From: Platycnemis pennipes
Lineage: Eukaryota > Arthropoda > Insecta > Odonata > Platycnemididae
Reading direction: 5' to 3'
NCBI GenBank assembly: GCA_933228895.1
Contig: OW121857.1
Location: 9,734,001-9,798,000, forward strand
DNA length: 64,000 nucleotides
In this document: positions 37,639 to 49,157 of the stretch, one piece after another
How the letters are laid out: each line of letters starts with the position of its first letter
How positions within the stretch are numbered: the first letter of the stretch is position 1
The notes under the pieces: generated by a model
What the model was told of the DNA's origin: nothing
What the model saw: the letters and a program-made list of their open reading frames with translations, nothing else
The model's database searches: none
Program-made: the position numbers and the translations under genes

Positions 37639-39442
37639 CTGAAAGAAAAGATTGACGTGTTGATTTCACTGCTATCATGATGGGCACATCACCCATGAGA
37701 GGTCTCCAGCGTAATGTCCCAAACGGATGCATGGATCTTGATAGAATTTTGTTATTCTAAATTTCACTTTCCCAAAAGATATTTGTGTATTGTTAATGGG
37801 CGTCTCTCAGAATAGCCAACAGCCAATGCCTCGAGAGTAAGACTTAGCACTTCCCTTTCTCTCCTGCCCCTTGACCGAAAAACATCATCCTTTTGCCTTC
37901 TATATAATGTCAAGCACGGTGGCTTTCGAAAGGATTGGTGAATCGGTTGCGGTCAGAATGCAGTCCATCATTGGAGACCGATGCAGTTGGGTCCGTGCTC
38001 TAAGCCGTGCCATCCACCCGTACTAAACGCTCATCTCTTCTATCCTTCCGAGCTAGAGGTAATGTGAGGTAACTCTCTCTTGGCTATTCGAGACGCAATT
38101 GGTTTAACTCTTGATTCCGAATAAATTCTGTCTCTTGCATGAACCTTTTGCTTTATTACTTGTTCTCAACACCAAGGGCAAGAACCCAAAATTATATGTG
38201 GGAAGGTTCAAGCCCATCCTCTACACCAGGAAGCATAACTAATCATTTTGAAAATGAATCAAAAGCTATTTACTGATTGGACTTCATACAGCAATTCTTC
38301 CTTGGAACCCAGATACTGTAAATACCAGCGATTAGTAAATTATAAGGAGATGACCACTTAAAAAAACCAATATTTCTTTTGAAATTACTGAGTTCATGGA
38401 TGTACCACAGTTACATGATGCAAAATAATGATGCATTCAAATGTAGAAGAAAATTGCTGATTTAGAATTACAAATAAAATTACAAATAATGAAATTATTC
38501 GAAAAAGGAGCTTTTTTAAAAAAATTTAAACTAAAATCACAAAAATAAATGAATAATAAATTTCTGTTGCAGTTCTACGCACCACCAAACCTAAATGTTT
38601 GCACTCTGCCGCATCGAAAAGTTTGCACAAGTACTTTATGAATACGTAAAAAATGGTTGTGGCTTTTTAAATCTTTTTTAATCATTTCTTCCAATCATAA
38701 TATTAAACTATCAATTTCAGTGTTAAAACACGTATATTTTCATATTATGATACTATAAATTAACATGAATGTTTTTTATATAGAACAAGATTTTTATGAA
38801 AGTCATTCAACGTTTATTTCTTATAATAAAACTTTACACCTCTCATTTCTCACAGGATACATCACAAGCAGTGATATTTATGATCATAAAACTCATTTGA
38901 AGAATTGTTATCTAAAAAGCCAAAAAAAAGTCTTTATCATGGAAGAGAATGAAGGTGAACTCCCTTCTCTTGGGTAGCCCAAACCATTTTGAATAATGAG
39001 TGATCCTCTAGAAGTGCACTGCTACAGCAACTGTCCTAGTGACTTGCACCATTTAAAATCAGTGACTTCAGAAAGTATCATACATTTTTCAGAACATCAA
39101 CCTTTTGCTCTTTTAAGCGTAATTAAGTAATAATAACAATGCATTATATTAAGATCTGCGACTGAGCTCCAGGTCCCTGCTGTTCCTGATTTGTGATCAT
39201 GAACTGTATATTATACATGCTGCCAACACGGCCCAACACAGTTGAATGCAATTTGCATGATTTTCTGGAACCAAGATACAAGTGGGAATCTAAGGGCACA
39301 AGAGAAAAAGAAAGAAACAAACTCCCCCCCCCCAAATGTGTAAATTCCATGGAAATTTTTCTGAGCCCCAGAAACAGCCTATGCTCACCCAAAAAACTCA
39401 TGCTATGGACTGCGGACATCTGCCCAGGATTGTCAAGGAAGG
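37639..39442. other. Intron with a possible solo LTR, otherwise nothing
   Basis: Sequence at about 37795-38175 (TGTTAATGGGCG near the start, CCGAATAAATTCTGTCTC and TTGTTCTCAACA near the end) has the look of a solo LTR with an internal polyadenylation signal. I found no second copy and no target duplication, so it is only a possibility. The remainder is AT-rich. Confidence 0.3.
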
Positions 39443-39591
39443 ATGAATTAAGAATACCAACTAACAGTTGAACAAACACTTGGACAACTAAGTATGACGA
39501 ATGAAAAAGAACATAAGGCAATGAAACATGAGGCATAAAAAGGTGTCTTCATTAAATCCAATAATGTATAAATGTAATATTTTATAATGCA
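39443..39591 (+). repeat. Direct duplication, left copy
   Basis: From TTAAGAATACCAACTAACAG through ATGTATAAATGTAATATTTT, this segment of about 145 bp is repeated with modest divergence at 40884-41028. The two lie about 1.4 kb apart and flank a LINE-A insertion and a perfect palindrome. Confidence 0.75.
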
Positions 39592-39696
39592 ATCACTTTC
39601 TCAAGGTTCACTTGGTGGTATTCCATCATAGGAGGAAAAAAAGACAACTTTTACTGATACCACTAGATTTATTTACAAACTAGACCCTGGTTTCGA

Positions 39697-39740
39697 TGTG
39701 GTTTCACATCATCTTCAGTTGAAGATGATGTGAAACCACA
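39697..39740. repeat. Perfect 44-bp palindrome
   Basis: Two 21-base arms (TGTGGTTTCACATCATCTTCA and its exact complement, written here as arm start TGTGGTTTCACATC) are separated by GT. It resembles the cores of foldback or Penelope-type repeats elsewhere in the window, which also contain CATCTTCA. Confidence 0.8.
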
Positions 39741-39845
39741 AAAGCAAAGGAAGCAAAGCCCCAAAAGAGGTTTGCAGTGTGTACAAAGCACGGGAAAAAA
39801 AGGGACTGCATTTACTGGCGGGCATTGTGTGCAATGTGGAATTAA

Positions 39846-40310
39846 AGCTTGGAAGTAAGGAAGCAATTCATCAGAGCGTATATCTGGAGCATGTTTCTTT
39901 ACGGCAGTGAGACATGGACGATGACAGCAGCGGAGAAGAAAAGGGTGGAAGCATTCGAAATATGGTGCTATCGAAGAATGATGAAGATAAAATGGATCGA
40001 CCGAGTGACAAATGAAGCAGTCCTAAGAAGAGTGGGAGAAAAGAGAAGTCTGCTGAAAAGTATAAAAAGAAGACGGGACAACCTAATCGGCCACATCTTA
40101 AGACACGATGGCCTGATGAAGACAATCGTCGAGGGAAAAGTGAACGGGAAAAATGGAAGAGGCAGGCCTCGTATGAGTTACATAGAACAGGTCGTAAAGG
40201 ACGTGAAAGAGAGGAACTACGTTGGTATGAAGAGGTTGGCCAATAGAAGAATCAAGTGGAGGGCTGCGTCAAACCAATCCTGGGATTGTTGACCCTTGAT
40301 GGTGATGAGA
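39846..40310 (+). mobile_element. LINE-A 3' fragment with 147-codon intact frame
   Basis: The frame at 39849-40292 reads MEVRKQFIRAYIWSMFLYGS, then ETWTMTAAEKKRVEAFEIWC, RRMMKIKWIDRVTNEAVLRR, GHILRHDGLMKTIVEGKVNG, GRGRPRMSYIEQVVKDVK, and ends RAASNQSWDC. The tail region contains TTGTTGACCCTTGATGGTGATGA. Among the LINE-A copies it has the longest uninterrupted frame. Upstream polymerase sequence is absent. Confidence 0.8.
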
Positions 40311-40883
40311 TTTGTGCTAGGATTGATTGGAACCTTATCACACGAAGCAGAATTACTAAGGTAACGTCATATAAATATAATTCCTTACTAGCATTTTACA
40401 CCACAAAACGTGGATTTCTGCATGAAATGAATACGACAATCTTTCAGAGCCGAAGAAATAGACGACGTTACGAATTTTTATGTTATCATTATGGGTAATC
40501 ATATCGAAAGTAACTGCTCAATTATGAAGTTTATACAATTTTCTACGAAACTTAAGTATGTCACTTTCAATAAAATGCAAATTATGTACATTAAAGATCG
40601 ATTAAAAATAAACAAAAGAAATAAAACACTTTAAAAACTTAAAACGTAATCATCGTATAGAGAGAACAAGGAAAAAACGATAAAAGTTGATCCAATTCAT
40701 TTCAAAATTTAGCATATACTAAAACACAGTTTTGCAAAAGTTCACAAAAATTTTCAAAAAGATTGGTACCATATATTGAAAGTTATAAATCATTGAATGA
40801 TACAATGACAAAAAGGTGAAATCATTTAAATCTCCTCCGGCCGCTGGGATGGGATTTAATTAAATGTCCTCCGTGCTTGAGGG

Positions 40884-41028
40884 GTTAAGAATACCAACTA
40901 ACAGTTGAACAAACATTTGGTCAACAAGGTATGAAGAATAAAAAAAATACAAGGCAATGAAACGAGGCATAAAAATGTGTCTTCATTAAGTCTAGTAATG
41001 TATAAATGTAATGTTTTATAATGCAAAG
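40884..41028 (+). repeat. Direct duplication, right copy
   Basis: It matches 39443-39591 with a scatter of substitutions and small indels (for example ACACTTGGACAACTAAGTATG on the left against ACATTTGGTCAACAAGGTATG here). The TTAAGAATACC start is exact in both. Confidence 0.75.
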
Positions 41029-41592
41029 GCCACCAACCATTACTAACTCAGCAAACCATCACTTGAAATATTTTCACAGCAAATTTGTCTGAATGGGTCC
41101 CGAGGAGCAAAAATTGGTACAGGAAAGGTAATTTCATTTGTCTGATTATCTCCAAAAAAATATCGCTAATGCTCAATGATAGGAAGTAAAAACTAACCTT
41201 CTCGTTTCAACCAAAACTGCAATACAACAGATAATAATTTATCTACATTCCACTGAAAATAATGCTTAGAGGTTTCTGTAAAGGCTTACATGGTGAAATG
41301 TTGGATTGGAATGTCTGCTGGGGTATCTCCTACGTGGGTCCATATTTCTTGGAAAACAGTTTCACTAGTGCTGTAGTCAGCATCTTCAGGTCAAGGTCAA
41401 TTGACCTGAAAAAACTGACTCCAAAGCCAGTGAAACTGTTGTCCCAGTAATTTGGACCTCAGACGGAAATAACCCGGAAGAAATTTCAAAAGAATATAGT
41501 AGTATTGCAGCACTTTTTAATAACCTCTGACTGTCCCATAACTTATTCATGTGTACTGATTATACTGCAAGTTTAATCATGAGAGAACTCAC
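41029..41592. other. Intron sequence, nothing recognised
   Basis: A short inverted pair around GGTCAAGGTCAATTGACC (about 41390-41408) is visible. There is no other feature. Confidence 0.45.
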
Positions 41593-41775
41593 CTTATAAG
41601 AAGCAGATTTCACATTCACATTCCTTCCTTTGCTGGTTAAGGTGCACTTCAATCGTATGAAAAACGATCTCGGGACTGATGGCAGTGTGACAGATTTTGT
41701 TGACAGGATCTCGTTGATTTCTTCATGATCACAAGGATGTGAGTAGTCATAAATGCTATGACCCATCATATCAAT
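41593..41775 (-). CDS. HIF-alpha exon: PAS-A core
   Basis: This exon of exactly 61 codons starts [20 protein letters not shown] and continues [28 protein letters not shown] and SASYK. GHS-(I/V)-(Y/F)-D-(Y/F)-(S/T)HPCDHEE is the most conserved PAS-A string of HIF-alpha proteins, and the LKCTLTS-GR..N.KSA block follows in the same order as in known members. The acceptor is CTCATTGCAG and the donor AAG|GTGAGT. Both boundaries are phase 0. PAS-A contributes to dimerisation with ARNT/tango. Nothing looks damaged. Confidence 0.96.
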
Positions 41776-41899
41776 CTGCAATGAGAAAGAAACTTATTTC
41801 AGGAAACAAATTTTTATGAATATTCTTCAAAGCAGATAACGTTATGAAAATTTGAGAGAAATTCTCCCAGGAAATCCACAAGGTTTAGAAGTCTGAGCA

Positions 41900-42003
41900 A
41901 ATATTCCACAGAGAAAAAATCATTCGCCTTGACCAGGACTTGAACCCAGACCCCCTGATTTCCGGCCAGGTGCTCTACCAGTTAAGCTACCATGGCATCC
42001 TCT
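41900..42003 (-). mobile_element. tRNA-derived SINE (SINE-2), copy 2, with complete cloverleaf head
   Basis: The minus strand from 41997 to 41926 folds as a tRNA. It has an acceptor stem GCCATGG / TCAAGGC with one mismatch, a D arm GCTTAACTGGTAGAGC, an anticodon arm CCTGG-CCGGAAA-TCAGG and a T arm with loop TTCAAGT. The anticodon position would read GGA, but base 33 is C instead of T and the variable arm is short, unlike a serine tRNA. With the shared tail (GAATGATTTTTTCTCTGTGG) this marks it as a SINE and not a functional tRNA gene. CTCTGTGG-type sequence on both sides forms an inverted pair. Confidence 0.65.
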
Positions 42004-42400
42004 TTCTCTGTGGAAAATTGTAGCTTTAAAGGAACAAGATGTGATCTTAGACAAGTACGTGATCTTTGAATTAGAAGTCTGAGTTTGGCACCAAAAAGTT
42101 GGCATTGACCATATTAATACAACAGCAAAATGAGCCAAACAGCAATTTACACTGAATTCTATTTCAAATGTTCTTCCATGTACATAAAATTAAAAATAAC
42201 AAAATGCACACATGTTACTATATAAAGTCAGGGCAGCAAAAGAGTAAATAAAAAAATTAATGCTGCTTTAAGTGTAGAAATGAAATGCAAGGCACATGAC
42301 TATGAGCTCATTGTGCACTGGAAGCATAGCCCAGGAGAATTCACTAACTTTCAGGAGGAGGAAACAGAAATTCCAACGCTCTTCCATTAGTTCAGCCACA

Positions 42401-42934
42401 ATGGGGTCGTTTACCATATTTTTTTATTGCCGAATATGATAGAGTTTGTAAAATAAAAAGACCCGTATTTTTCCGTTCTTTGATCAGTCAATTATTTCTC
42501 GAGTTATAGGTGTAGAAAAACTGATGTTTTTAACCCCTTCGGAAAAGTGGGCGTGGTGCAACCTCTGGCGTATATCGACTTCGTCCAATCACAACTTAGC
42601 CCGCGACGCTAGTTTGCCTTATCGCAATGGGGGGACAAGGCTGGCTCTCCCAATGGGAGCGATTGCGACAGGATCTGTGCGAGCAGACCTTCCAAGAACC
42701 CCCCTCCACTCCCTTCCCTTCCCCTAAAAGCAGTCCAGGACGGGAGGCAAATGACATCAATATTATCACAGCAGCTTTTTTGGTGGGCGTCACCGTTTGC
42801 TTATTTTAATTTTTGATTTATGAGTGAATGGTTGTGGTTAGAAGATTAATTTTTTCACAAAATTTCTTTTTTCATTTCCATGTAACGATTTTGCATACAA
42901 AATTGTGATTTCGGTTCCGAGTAAAGGCCCCCAT
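42401..42934 (+). mobile_element. MITE family 2, copy 3 (534 bp)
   Basis: The tips are ATGGGGTCGTTTACC and GAGTAAAGGCCCCCAT. The flanking CA...TG context is symmetrical. The interior matches copies 1 and 2 in inverted orientation and the split copy at 48566-53280 in direct orientation. Short open frames within it are repeat-derived. It lies 70 bp from the next HIF exon. Confidence 0.78.
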
Positions 42935-43003
42935 TGTGCATCACAAAGTGCATTACATGACAAACAGAAGAGTAAGAGCTGAAGAACTGATAAGGAGGCA
43001 TAC

Positions 43004-43155
43004 CTGTGTCAATCCCAGATATTGGTTCACATTTTCAGAAAGGAACACAAACTCTCCGTCACCAGAGACCACCATCAAGAAACCTTCCAAAGCTTTAAGA
43101 AAGAGCGAATCGTTGGTATGGCATTTGGGTGGCTTCTTCTTGTTTGCATCTGGAA
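43004..43155 (-). CDS. HIF-alpha exon: bHLH-PAS linker and first PAS-A strands
   Basis: This 152-bp exon encodes [20 protein letters not shown] then [20 protein letters not shown] and [10 protein letters not shown]. (Y/F)LKAL-GF-MV---DG---(F/Y)(I/L)S(E/D)NVN-Y-GLTQ is the canonical opening of HIF-alpha PAS-A. The acceptor is TTCTATTCCAG and the donor ACACAG|GTATGC. The first two bases complete a valine codon begun by the bHLH exon. A second AG six bases downstream could be used as an alternative acceptor without changing frame, removing two residues. The lysine-rich linker replaces the acidic linker of vertebrate proteins. Confidence 0.95.
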
Positions 43156-45198
43156 CTGGAATAGAAAAAGAAAATACTTTGAAAATAAATTAAAATTATT
43201 ATGCCAAAAACATGTGAAAATCCTGATTTAATATTCTATAGTTTAAATTGTTATCAGAAAAGAGGGATCCATCATGGGATTATTGGGATCCCATTATGGG
43301 ATCACCATGGGCGGAGATGTGGAAGGGATTAAAGCACAGAAATTGCACCACTAATCTTCTTATTAAACATGGATATCAAATGCTTCCACAAAGTCAACAT
43401 CGATACGTTCTCATACCTGTATATTCCTGTATACTAGGGATTCATCAAAAGAGACTCAAGACCTGGTGTTAACAAACAAATCTGTCAAACAAATATTTGA
43501 CATCATGTATGAAATTGAAGGTAAAATACTTACTAAAGTTTTCCAAAACAAAATATATGGCTTAAAAGGTCCACTGGAGGAATTGGGCCAATGCTAATTA
43601 AAATCTGAGTAATAATGTTCATGAACCAAATTTCAGAATTTAATGAGTCACACAAAATGAATCCTTTAAATAATTAATTTCTTTGACATGAAAACTCATG
43701 TTCAAATGGTAATACCAACAATAAAGAAGAAAATGAAGTTATCTCCTCATTTCCTAAACCCCAGCCATAAGATGCAATGGCAACAAGAAAGGTTGCAGGT
43801 TGAGGTTAGGTCTGTAGGTATAAAATCTAAAATTCCAAAGTGAGTGATAAAGCAAATTGTTTTAAGGCTAACTATTCCTAACAGGAGCCATTTAATTATT
43901 AGACGTATGACGCAACGAAATGTTATATTATGGCAAGAATAATAAAGGAGCTTTATCCTTAATTTGGTACGAATTACAGGAGTACATACATGCATTAAAA
44001 AGACATTTTTCAAAACGCATACTGGCTTTTTAAGCTATAATCTTTTTTAATAAGCGACTGAGGTTACGAAGGCTATAAAACAACGGCTTTAACAACTATT
44101 TCAATCGTAGTAACTCTTCGCCAATGGCCGTTATAGAGGAGTGTTGTCAGTCACAGCGCTGTCAGAATTTGAAGAGATGCGCAGTGAAGGTTTACATAGT
44201 TAATCAGCGAATTGCGGGGAAACCCCCAAAATGTATAAACGACTGTGCGAAAAATAGCGCCTGTTTCTACGCCATTCACACGTGCAGAGAAATATAGCAT
44301 TTCGCATGAAACAGCCCCGAATTACGTGCTTTGTTTGTAGTGAAATGCAATTTTATTAATTTACCGAGGGGGGTGGTGAAGTCAGATTCAAATGGAAAAG
44401 GAAAGGTTCCGATCTTTTAATTGGTAACGCCGTTATAGTGTGCTTAAGGTAACAGCGTCATTCACAGTGTCGCGGTAGGTCACGGCAACAATACTTTCGA
44501 GCGATTGCGCGATTGCTAATGCTAATTAGCATGTAGTATCTTCAACGGCGATTTGAACGAAGTATATATGTATACGCCATAACCAGTTTTGGCTTTTCCC
44601 TCACTACATCTTATGGTGCTAACATAAAAAGTTTTAATCTTCACCATTTGCTGCCAGAAAGATGCTACTATGTCGCAAATGGTTCTGCTAACGCTTGGTG
44701 CAAAGCATGCCGAAAAGAGAAATGAATAAAATTAGAGTGAACATGTCCACAAATCACCCATATTTGAAGGAGCACTCCTTGGGTTTGAGAGTAGATACGA
44801 AGCCATAAAAAGGTTTACGGCATAGAACAATCTTTTACCTTTGGAATTCCACCTTTTTATTCATACATCTGGCATAGAATCACAGCAATCGGGTAAAGCG
44901 TAAAACATATTCTGCTTTGTATTCAGCGCATTGTCGCGATGGCATCACCTTCTTAGTTGCACGGTCCGCCAATTCCGTCGAGCATTGTCACATTTGTTAC
45001 AAAGTGGCATCATTATAGCATCGAGTAATGAAAAATAGAACTTATTAACTTTATACCAGCAGACTTAGTGACCAAAAATCCGAAGCCTCGAAAAAGAGTT
45101 TCATCCGCCGCGCTGGGCACCCAGTTAGGCGGAGAGTGATACAGAGGGCAACCATCGGTGGCCTTTCCCACTTTGCTAATAGTTAAATGGTCCCTTAC
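43156..45198. other. HIF-alpha intron, nothing else recognised
   Basis: This is a 2.0-kb AT-rich intron between the bHLH exon and the PAS-A exon. No repeat partner or coding block was found. Confidence 0.5.
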
Positions 45199-45386
45199 CG
45201 AGCTCGAACACGCTGCGGACTTTGAGATAGGAGATGGCAAGTCGCATGACGGAGGCCTTGTCCAGTTGAGCGCATGCGCTCTGCGATATGGGCAGCGCCT
45301 GCGCCAGGTCCGTGAAGATCTCCGTCTCTCGACTCCGGCGACACCTGGCGGCATCGCGGGACTTCTCCTTCCTTTTCTCCGAGTTC
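45199..45386 (-). CDS. HIF-alpha exon: bHLH DNA-binding domain
   Basis: This 188-bp exon has 62 full codons: [62 protein letters not shown], then a split codon. The RDAAR-RRS-E-E-F basic region and [16 protein letters not shown] second helix identify an alpha-class HIF bHLH, which contacts the hypoxia response element as a dimer with ARNT/tango. The acceptor is TTCACCCAG and the donor GCTCG|GTAAGG. The first base completes a codon from an upstream exon that carries the start methionine and was not located. The basic region has cysteine before RRS, as in EPAS1; human HIF-1alpha has serine there. The gene is called sima in Drosophila. Confidence 0.96.
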
Positions 45387-45494
45387 CTGGGTGAAGAAAA
45401 GAAGGAGCCATTAATTGAGAGAAGGTCCAACAGGCGCCTAGGAGGAGAGCGAGAGGGAAGTGTCAGGATTGGTGGAAAATGAGGTAATCTTCAA

Positions 45495-45925
45495 GAATTT
45501 GGAGAGAGTGCACAAGGTGTCCACAAGCAGGGCATGCGGAATAGAACATCGCATTACTAACGGCCCTTCCCACTCAGCCTCCAAACTTTTTAATAAATTA
45601 CCAAGTGATATTAAAGTTATAGCCTCACCTGATCTATTCAGAAGGAAGGTTAAAAAATTACTCCTTGAGAAATGTTATTATGATATCATTGAATATTTGA
45701 ATGATTCACTAGTCCATACTTTATGTTAAAAATGACTCCTTGTTGTATACAAAATTCGTAAAATAATGGTCTTGTTCTTTAATTTTCCCCGTTTCTTTTG
45801 GTATTCTTCGAGACAAATCATGATTTATGGTGTTTTATGAGTCTTTTGAAACTTTTTAAATTTTTGATGAAGTAGTCATGCATGTATTTGCCAACGGTGA
45901 AAATAAAATATTATTATTAAAACTT
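45495..45925 (+). mobile_element. LINE-C 3' fragment
   Basis: The end of the frame at 45460-45729 reads GIEHRITNGPSHSASKLFNK, LPSDIKVIASPDLFRRKVKK and LLLEKCYYDI. The pattern of a short N/S segment, FN-LP--I, then F+++-+K-LL, is the C-terminal end of many CR1/L2-type LINE polyproteins. It is followed by a 3' UTR ending AAAATAAAATATTATTATTA. The upstream polymerase is missing. It lies just upstream of the HIF bHLH exon on the opposite strand. Confidence 0.55.
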
Positions 45926-46023
45926 CAAATGGCAAACGCGTTCATATATGGGCAACACTATGTAACATGACAAATAAACGATATGGTTAATTACCGCGCA
46001 TATCCTAACCTACCACATACCTA

Positions 46024-46765
46024 ATACATGATCTTTCCTGGGGTAAACACATACGTGAAATAATGGGTCAAGCTAATCGTAAACTGGGATTCATCAAAAG
46101 AGTACTGGGTAAATGTGATGAACATGTACGAGAAATCAGCTACTTTTCCCTTGTTAGACCTCATTGGGAATATTCCGCCAGTGTATGGGATCCCTACGAA
46201 ATCGGTCTAAATAACGAACTTGAACGTTTGCAGCGAAGATCGGCAAGATTTGTAAAGGGACGGTACGATAACCTTATTAGCGTAACCAGTCTATTAAATG
46301 AATTGAAATGGGAATCATTGTCAGATCGCAGGTTGAAATTTAGACTTAATCTCTTAAACAAATTCCAAGGCAATATTTTCAGTGATGATGTTAAAAATAT
46401 TTTGCGAACCCCAACTTACTATGGTAGACTGGACTATAATCACAAAATTAGAGAAATTGATTGCCGAACTGACAGATTCAAAATGTCCTTTTTTCCTCGT
46501 ACAATTAGGGATATGAATAACGGTGTAGCAATGGACAACATTGGTAGCTGCATGTTGATATAAGGACTTGAAGCTAACCCAACTAACAGCATGTTTTTGC
46601 ATGTTTGCTTAGCTATTTTTATCTTTTTTTACAAAGTGAAGTTTAGGACAGTACATAAATACTAATCCTTTTTATGCATGATTTGTAGTGCATGTTTGGT
46701 GAGAGTTCACCCCCTCCCACACAGCTTTATGGTGGCTTGCTGGGTATTATGGTGATGAGATGTAT
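46024..46765 (+). mobile_element. LINE-B 3' half with 166-codon frame and tail
   Basis: The frame at 46063-46563 covers the region after the reverse transcriptase: GQANRKLGFIKRVLGKCDEH, SYFSLVRPHWEYSASVWDPY, ERLQRRSARFVKGRYDNL, WESLSDRRLKFRLNLLNKF and DCRTDRFKMSFFPRTIRDMN. This is the usual C-terminal end of CR1/L2-related LINE ORF2 proteins. The 3' UTR then shows GTAGTGCATGTTTGGTGAG and GGTGGCTTGCTGGGTATTAT. The polymerase portion of the same family is at 61106-61446 and 63260-64000. Confidence 0.8.
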
Positions 46766-47667
46766 ATATGTCTACAAACGTGTCTACACTGTGTTTTAAT
46801 AAAATCGTGCACCAACGCATAGAGTCGGTTACGTCTCTTTCGCGCAGCACTACTACATGTACAACATCGCACAGTCCAAAGCCACTACAAACGCGCATGG
46901 CAGGGGTTGTTAGGCTACCAGCCCCAGAATAAGGAAGAAAGAGTGAAATGAAAAAGATGCTTGCATTTTACTTGGCTCAATCCTCTTTCTCTGCAGATCG
47001 CGAGAAAGGCGAGAGAAGGAGTATACCTGGACAAACACTTTCATATTCGGTCCCTACGTATAATTCCAGACGAAAATTAGCAGCGCAAATATTAAATGGT
47101 TCAATCGAGTGCAGTAAATTGCATGCACCTAACCGCAATCAAGGTAGTTCTTTTTTCAATTTATAGGGGGTTCCTGCTCTGAACACAGGCGTTCAGGAAA
47201 AACTTCATACATGAAATAGAAAATACAGTAAGAGTACGGTCAAGAAGGGGTTGAAATTTATGGGCAGCTACAAAACGCACGGGACGAAATAAAAAGCGAA
47301 AATTACTAGCAATGGTCCCATTAGTTTAGAATAATAATGTAAGAAGTGAAAACTTGGCACATAATATAAACAGAGTGATCATATAACTGGCAAACGTGAA
47401 GGAAAAGTACATCCTTGATGTAAATATCTCACATTTATCCGTCAAAACGTCAACGTCAGGTGATACCATGGGGGAAAATAAATGCATACGAAAGGAATTA
47501 ATTTCCTTTCATAGCCAAGACCTACGAACGAGGAGTACGCGAGAGACATGTATTCCATATTATGACAAGTCATCCACAAAAGAGAAATTAAAAAAAGAAA
47601 ATAAAACAGCAACACTTTTTTCAATCGTACCTTACGTAAATACTTCTCGCCAAAATTATTGCGCTAA
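46766..47667. other. Upstream HIF region, nothing recognised
   Basis: No coding segment matching a HIF first exon was found here. The short open frames have no recognisable domain. Confidence 0.45.
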
Positions 47668-47882
47668 AGGTCTCTTTAAACAATACAATTTTTTGCACAA
47701 TTTCTTGTACAAACTCTTGTATGAGGAAATTGTACCGTGTAAAGCGGCAAATTGTATGAACGCTTGAGCGAATGTCTGAATGACTGAACGGGAAATAGAA
47801 CCTGAAACATGCAATTCCGTTCAGTTCATACAAGCGTTTGTACAAGAAATTGTACAAAAAATTGTATCGTGTAAAGCGGCCT
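47668..47882. mobile_element. PIF/Harbinger-like MITE, short derivative (215 bp)
   Basis: TAA flanks both ends (47665-47667 and 47883-47885). The ends carry ACAATACAATTTTTTGCAC and AATTGTATCGTGTAAAGC, with the GGCCT tip on the right, as in copies 1 and 2. Internal GTACAAGAAATTGTAC palindromes repeat four or more times. Most of the 790-bp family body is missing. Confidence 0.7.
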
Positions 47883-47885
47883 TAA

Positions 47886-48565
47886 AAGACGTGGAAGAGT
47901 ATCTAATTAGAAACCTAATCCATTTCACTTTCCTTTATATTCCCGACAGTTTATCGCCAGATTCCCACCGATGAACAGAATCAATCAGGAATTCAAGGAA
48001 CCGCGCAGATCGTAGCATGGTTTCCTTAGCCGAAGGGAAATATAAGGTCTCCGTTGCTCCTATCGAACGCTCCATTACATCAAAGAATGCAATGAAAAGA
48101 AGAAAAGTTCGTCCCTGAGATCTTCAAAATATCCACAAACGAGGAGGTCATTAAGCGACGCTTAGTGATGAATCCCTTGTGATGCATTCTCTCTAATATG
48201 CGCATATCCTTAACTCTAGCTTAAAAAAGCAATAATTAATTATCTCATTTACTTGTGTCCTAACTGACTTACAGAATGAAACTCACATTAGCAAATAACC
48301 TCAATGCGCTCTGACAAAAAGGCGTAACAAAAAACATATCTTTCTTTTCCCGACAGACTTCCGACGAAATTTTTTCACGCTAACGAGACAGGCCATTTGG
48401 AGTATAATGAGGGCACAAAATGTTATTATATCAATATTATTTATATTAGTTGCAACAAAAACAGTAGCATAAAACTCTATATCATTCCTTCTGCCACACT
48501 TTTCTTTCCACTACCTTCGCCATGAATATAAAATATAAGGAAATGAATCCGTCCCAAATAACACA
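47886..48565. other. No feature recognised
   Basis: AT-rich spacer with no supported gene or repeat. Confidence 0.45.
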
Positions 48566-49157
48566 ATGAGGTCGTTTACCACGTTTTTTTTATCGCCGAA
48601 TCTGATAGAGTTTGTGAAATAAAAAGACCCGTATTTTTCCGCTCTTCGATCCGTCGAGTCATTCTCGAGTTATGAGAGGCGAAAAACTGAATTTTTTAAC
48701 AGTTTCGGAAAAGTGGGCGTGCGAAGTACTCGTACGTCATCCACTTCGTCCAATCACAACTGAGATTGTGGAGCTCCGTCGCTCAATCAGAATGGGGGAC
48801 ACACAGCTGACTCTGCCAATGGAAGTGGTCGTTAAGACTCTATGCGGGTTATTTCGAAAGGCATTGCAAATTCGACAATATCGTAATCTGTGAATACTTA
48901 AGGAGGCTCCACCGAATTATGAAGTAGATGTAATTTTGTGAACATTTCAGGACACATAATTTTTTGGCCTATCTATCGATTGGCAATAAAATAATTAGGC
49001 CTTTCCATTATATATATTTGAAGAAAAACGACATTGAAAATCAGATATTTTATATGTGGCTATACAGCAGAGTAAAATTTGCAGTAACTTAACAGAGTAA
49101 AACTACAGTAACTCTTGCAGAAAAATTTGCAGATTAATAATGTAAACAGAAATGTCG

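Noticed and set aside
41926..41997. Functional tRNA gene on the minus strand
   Set aside because: Base 33 is C, the variable arm does not fit a GGA (serine) tRNA, and the downstream tail is shared with another SINE copy.
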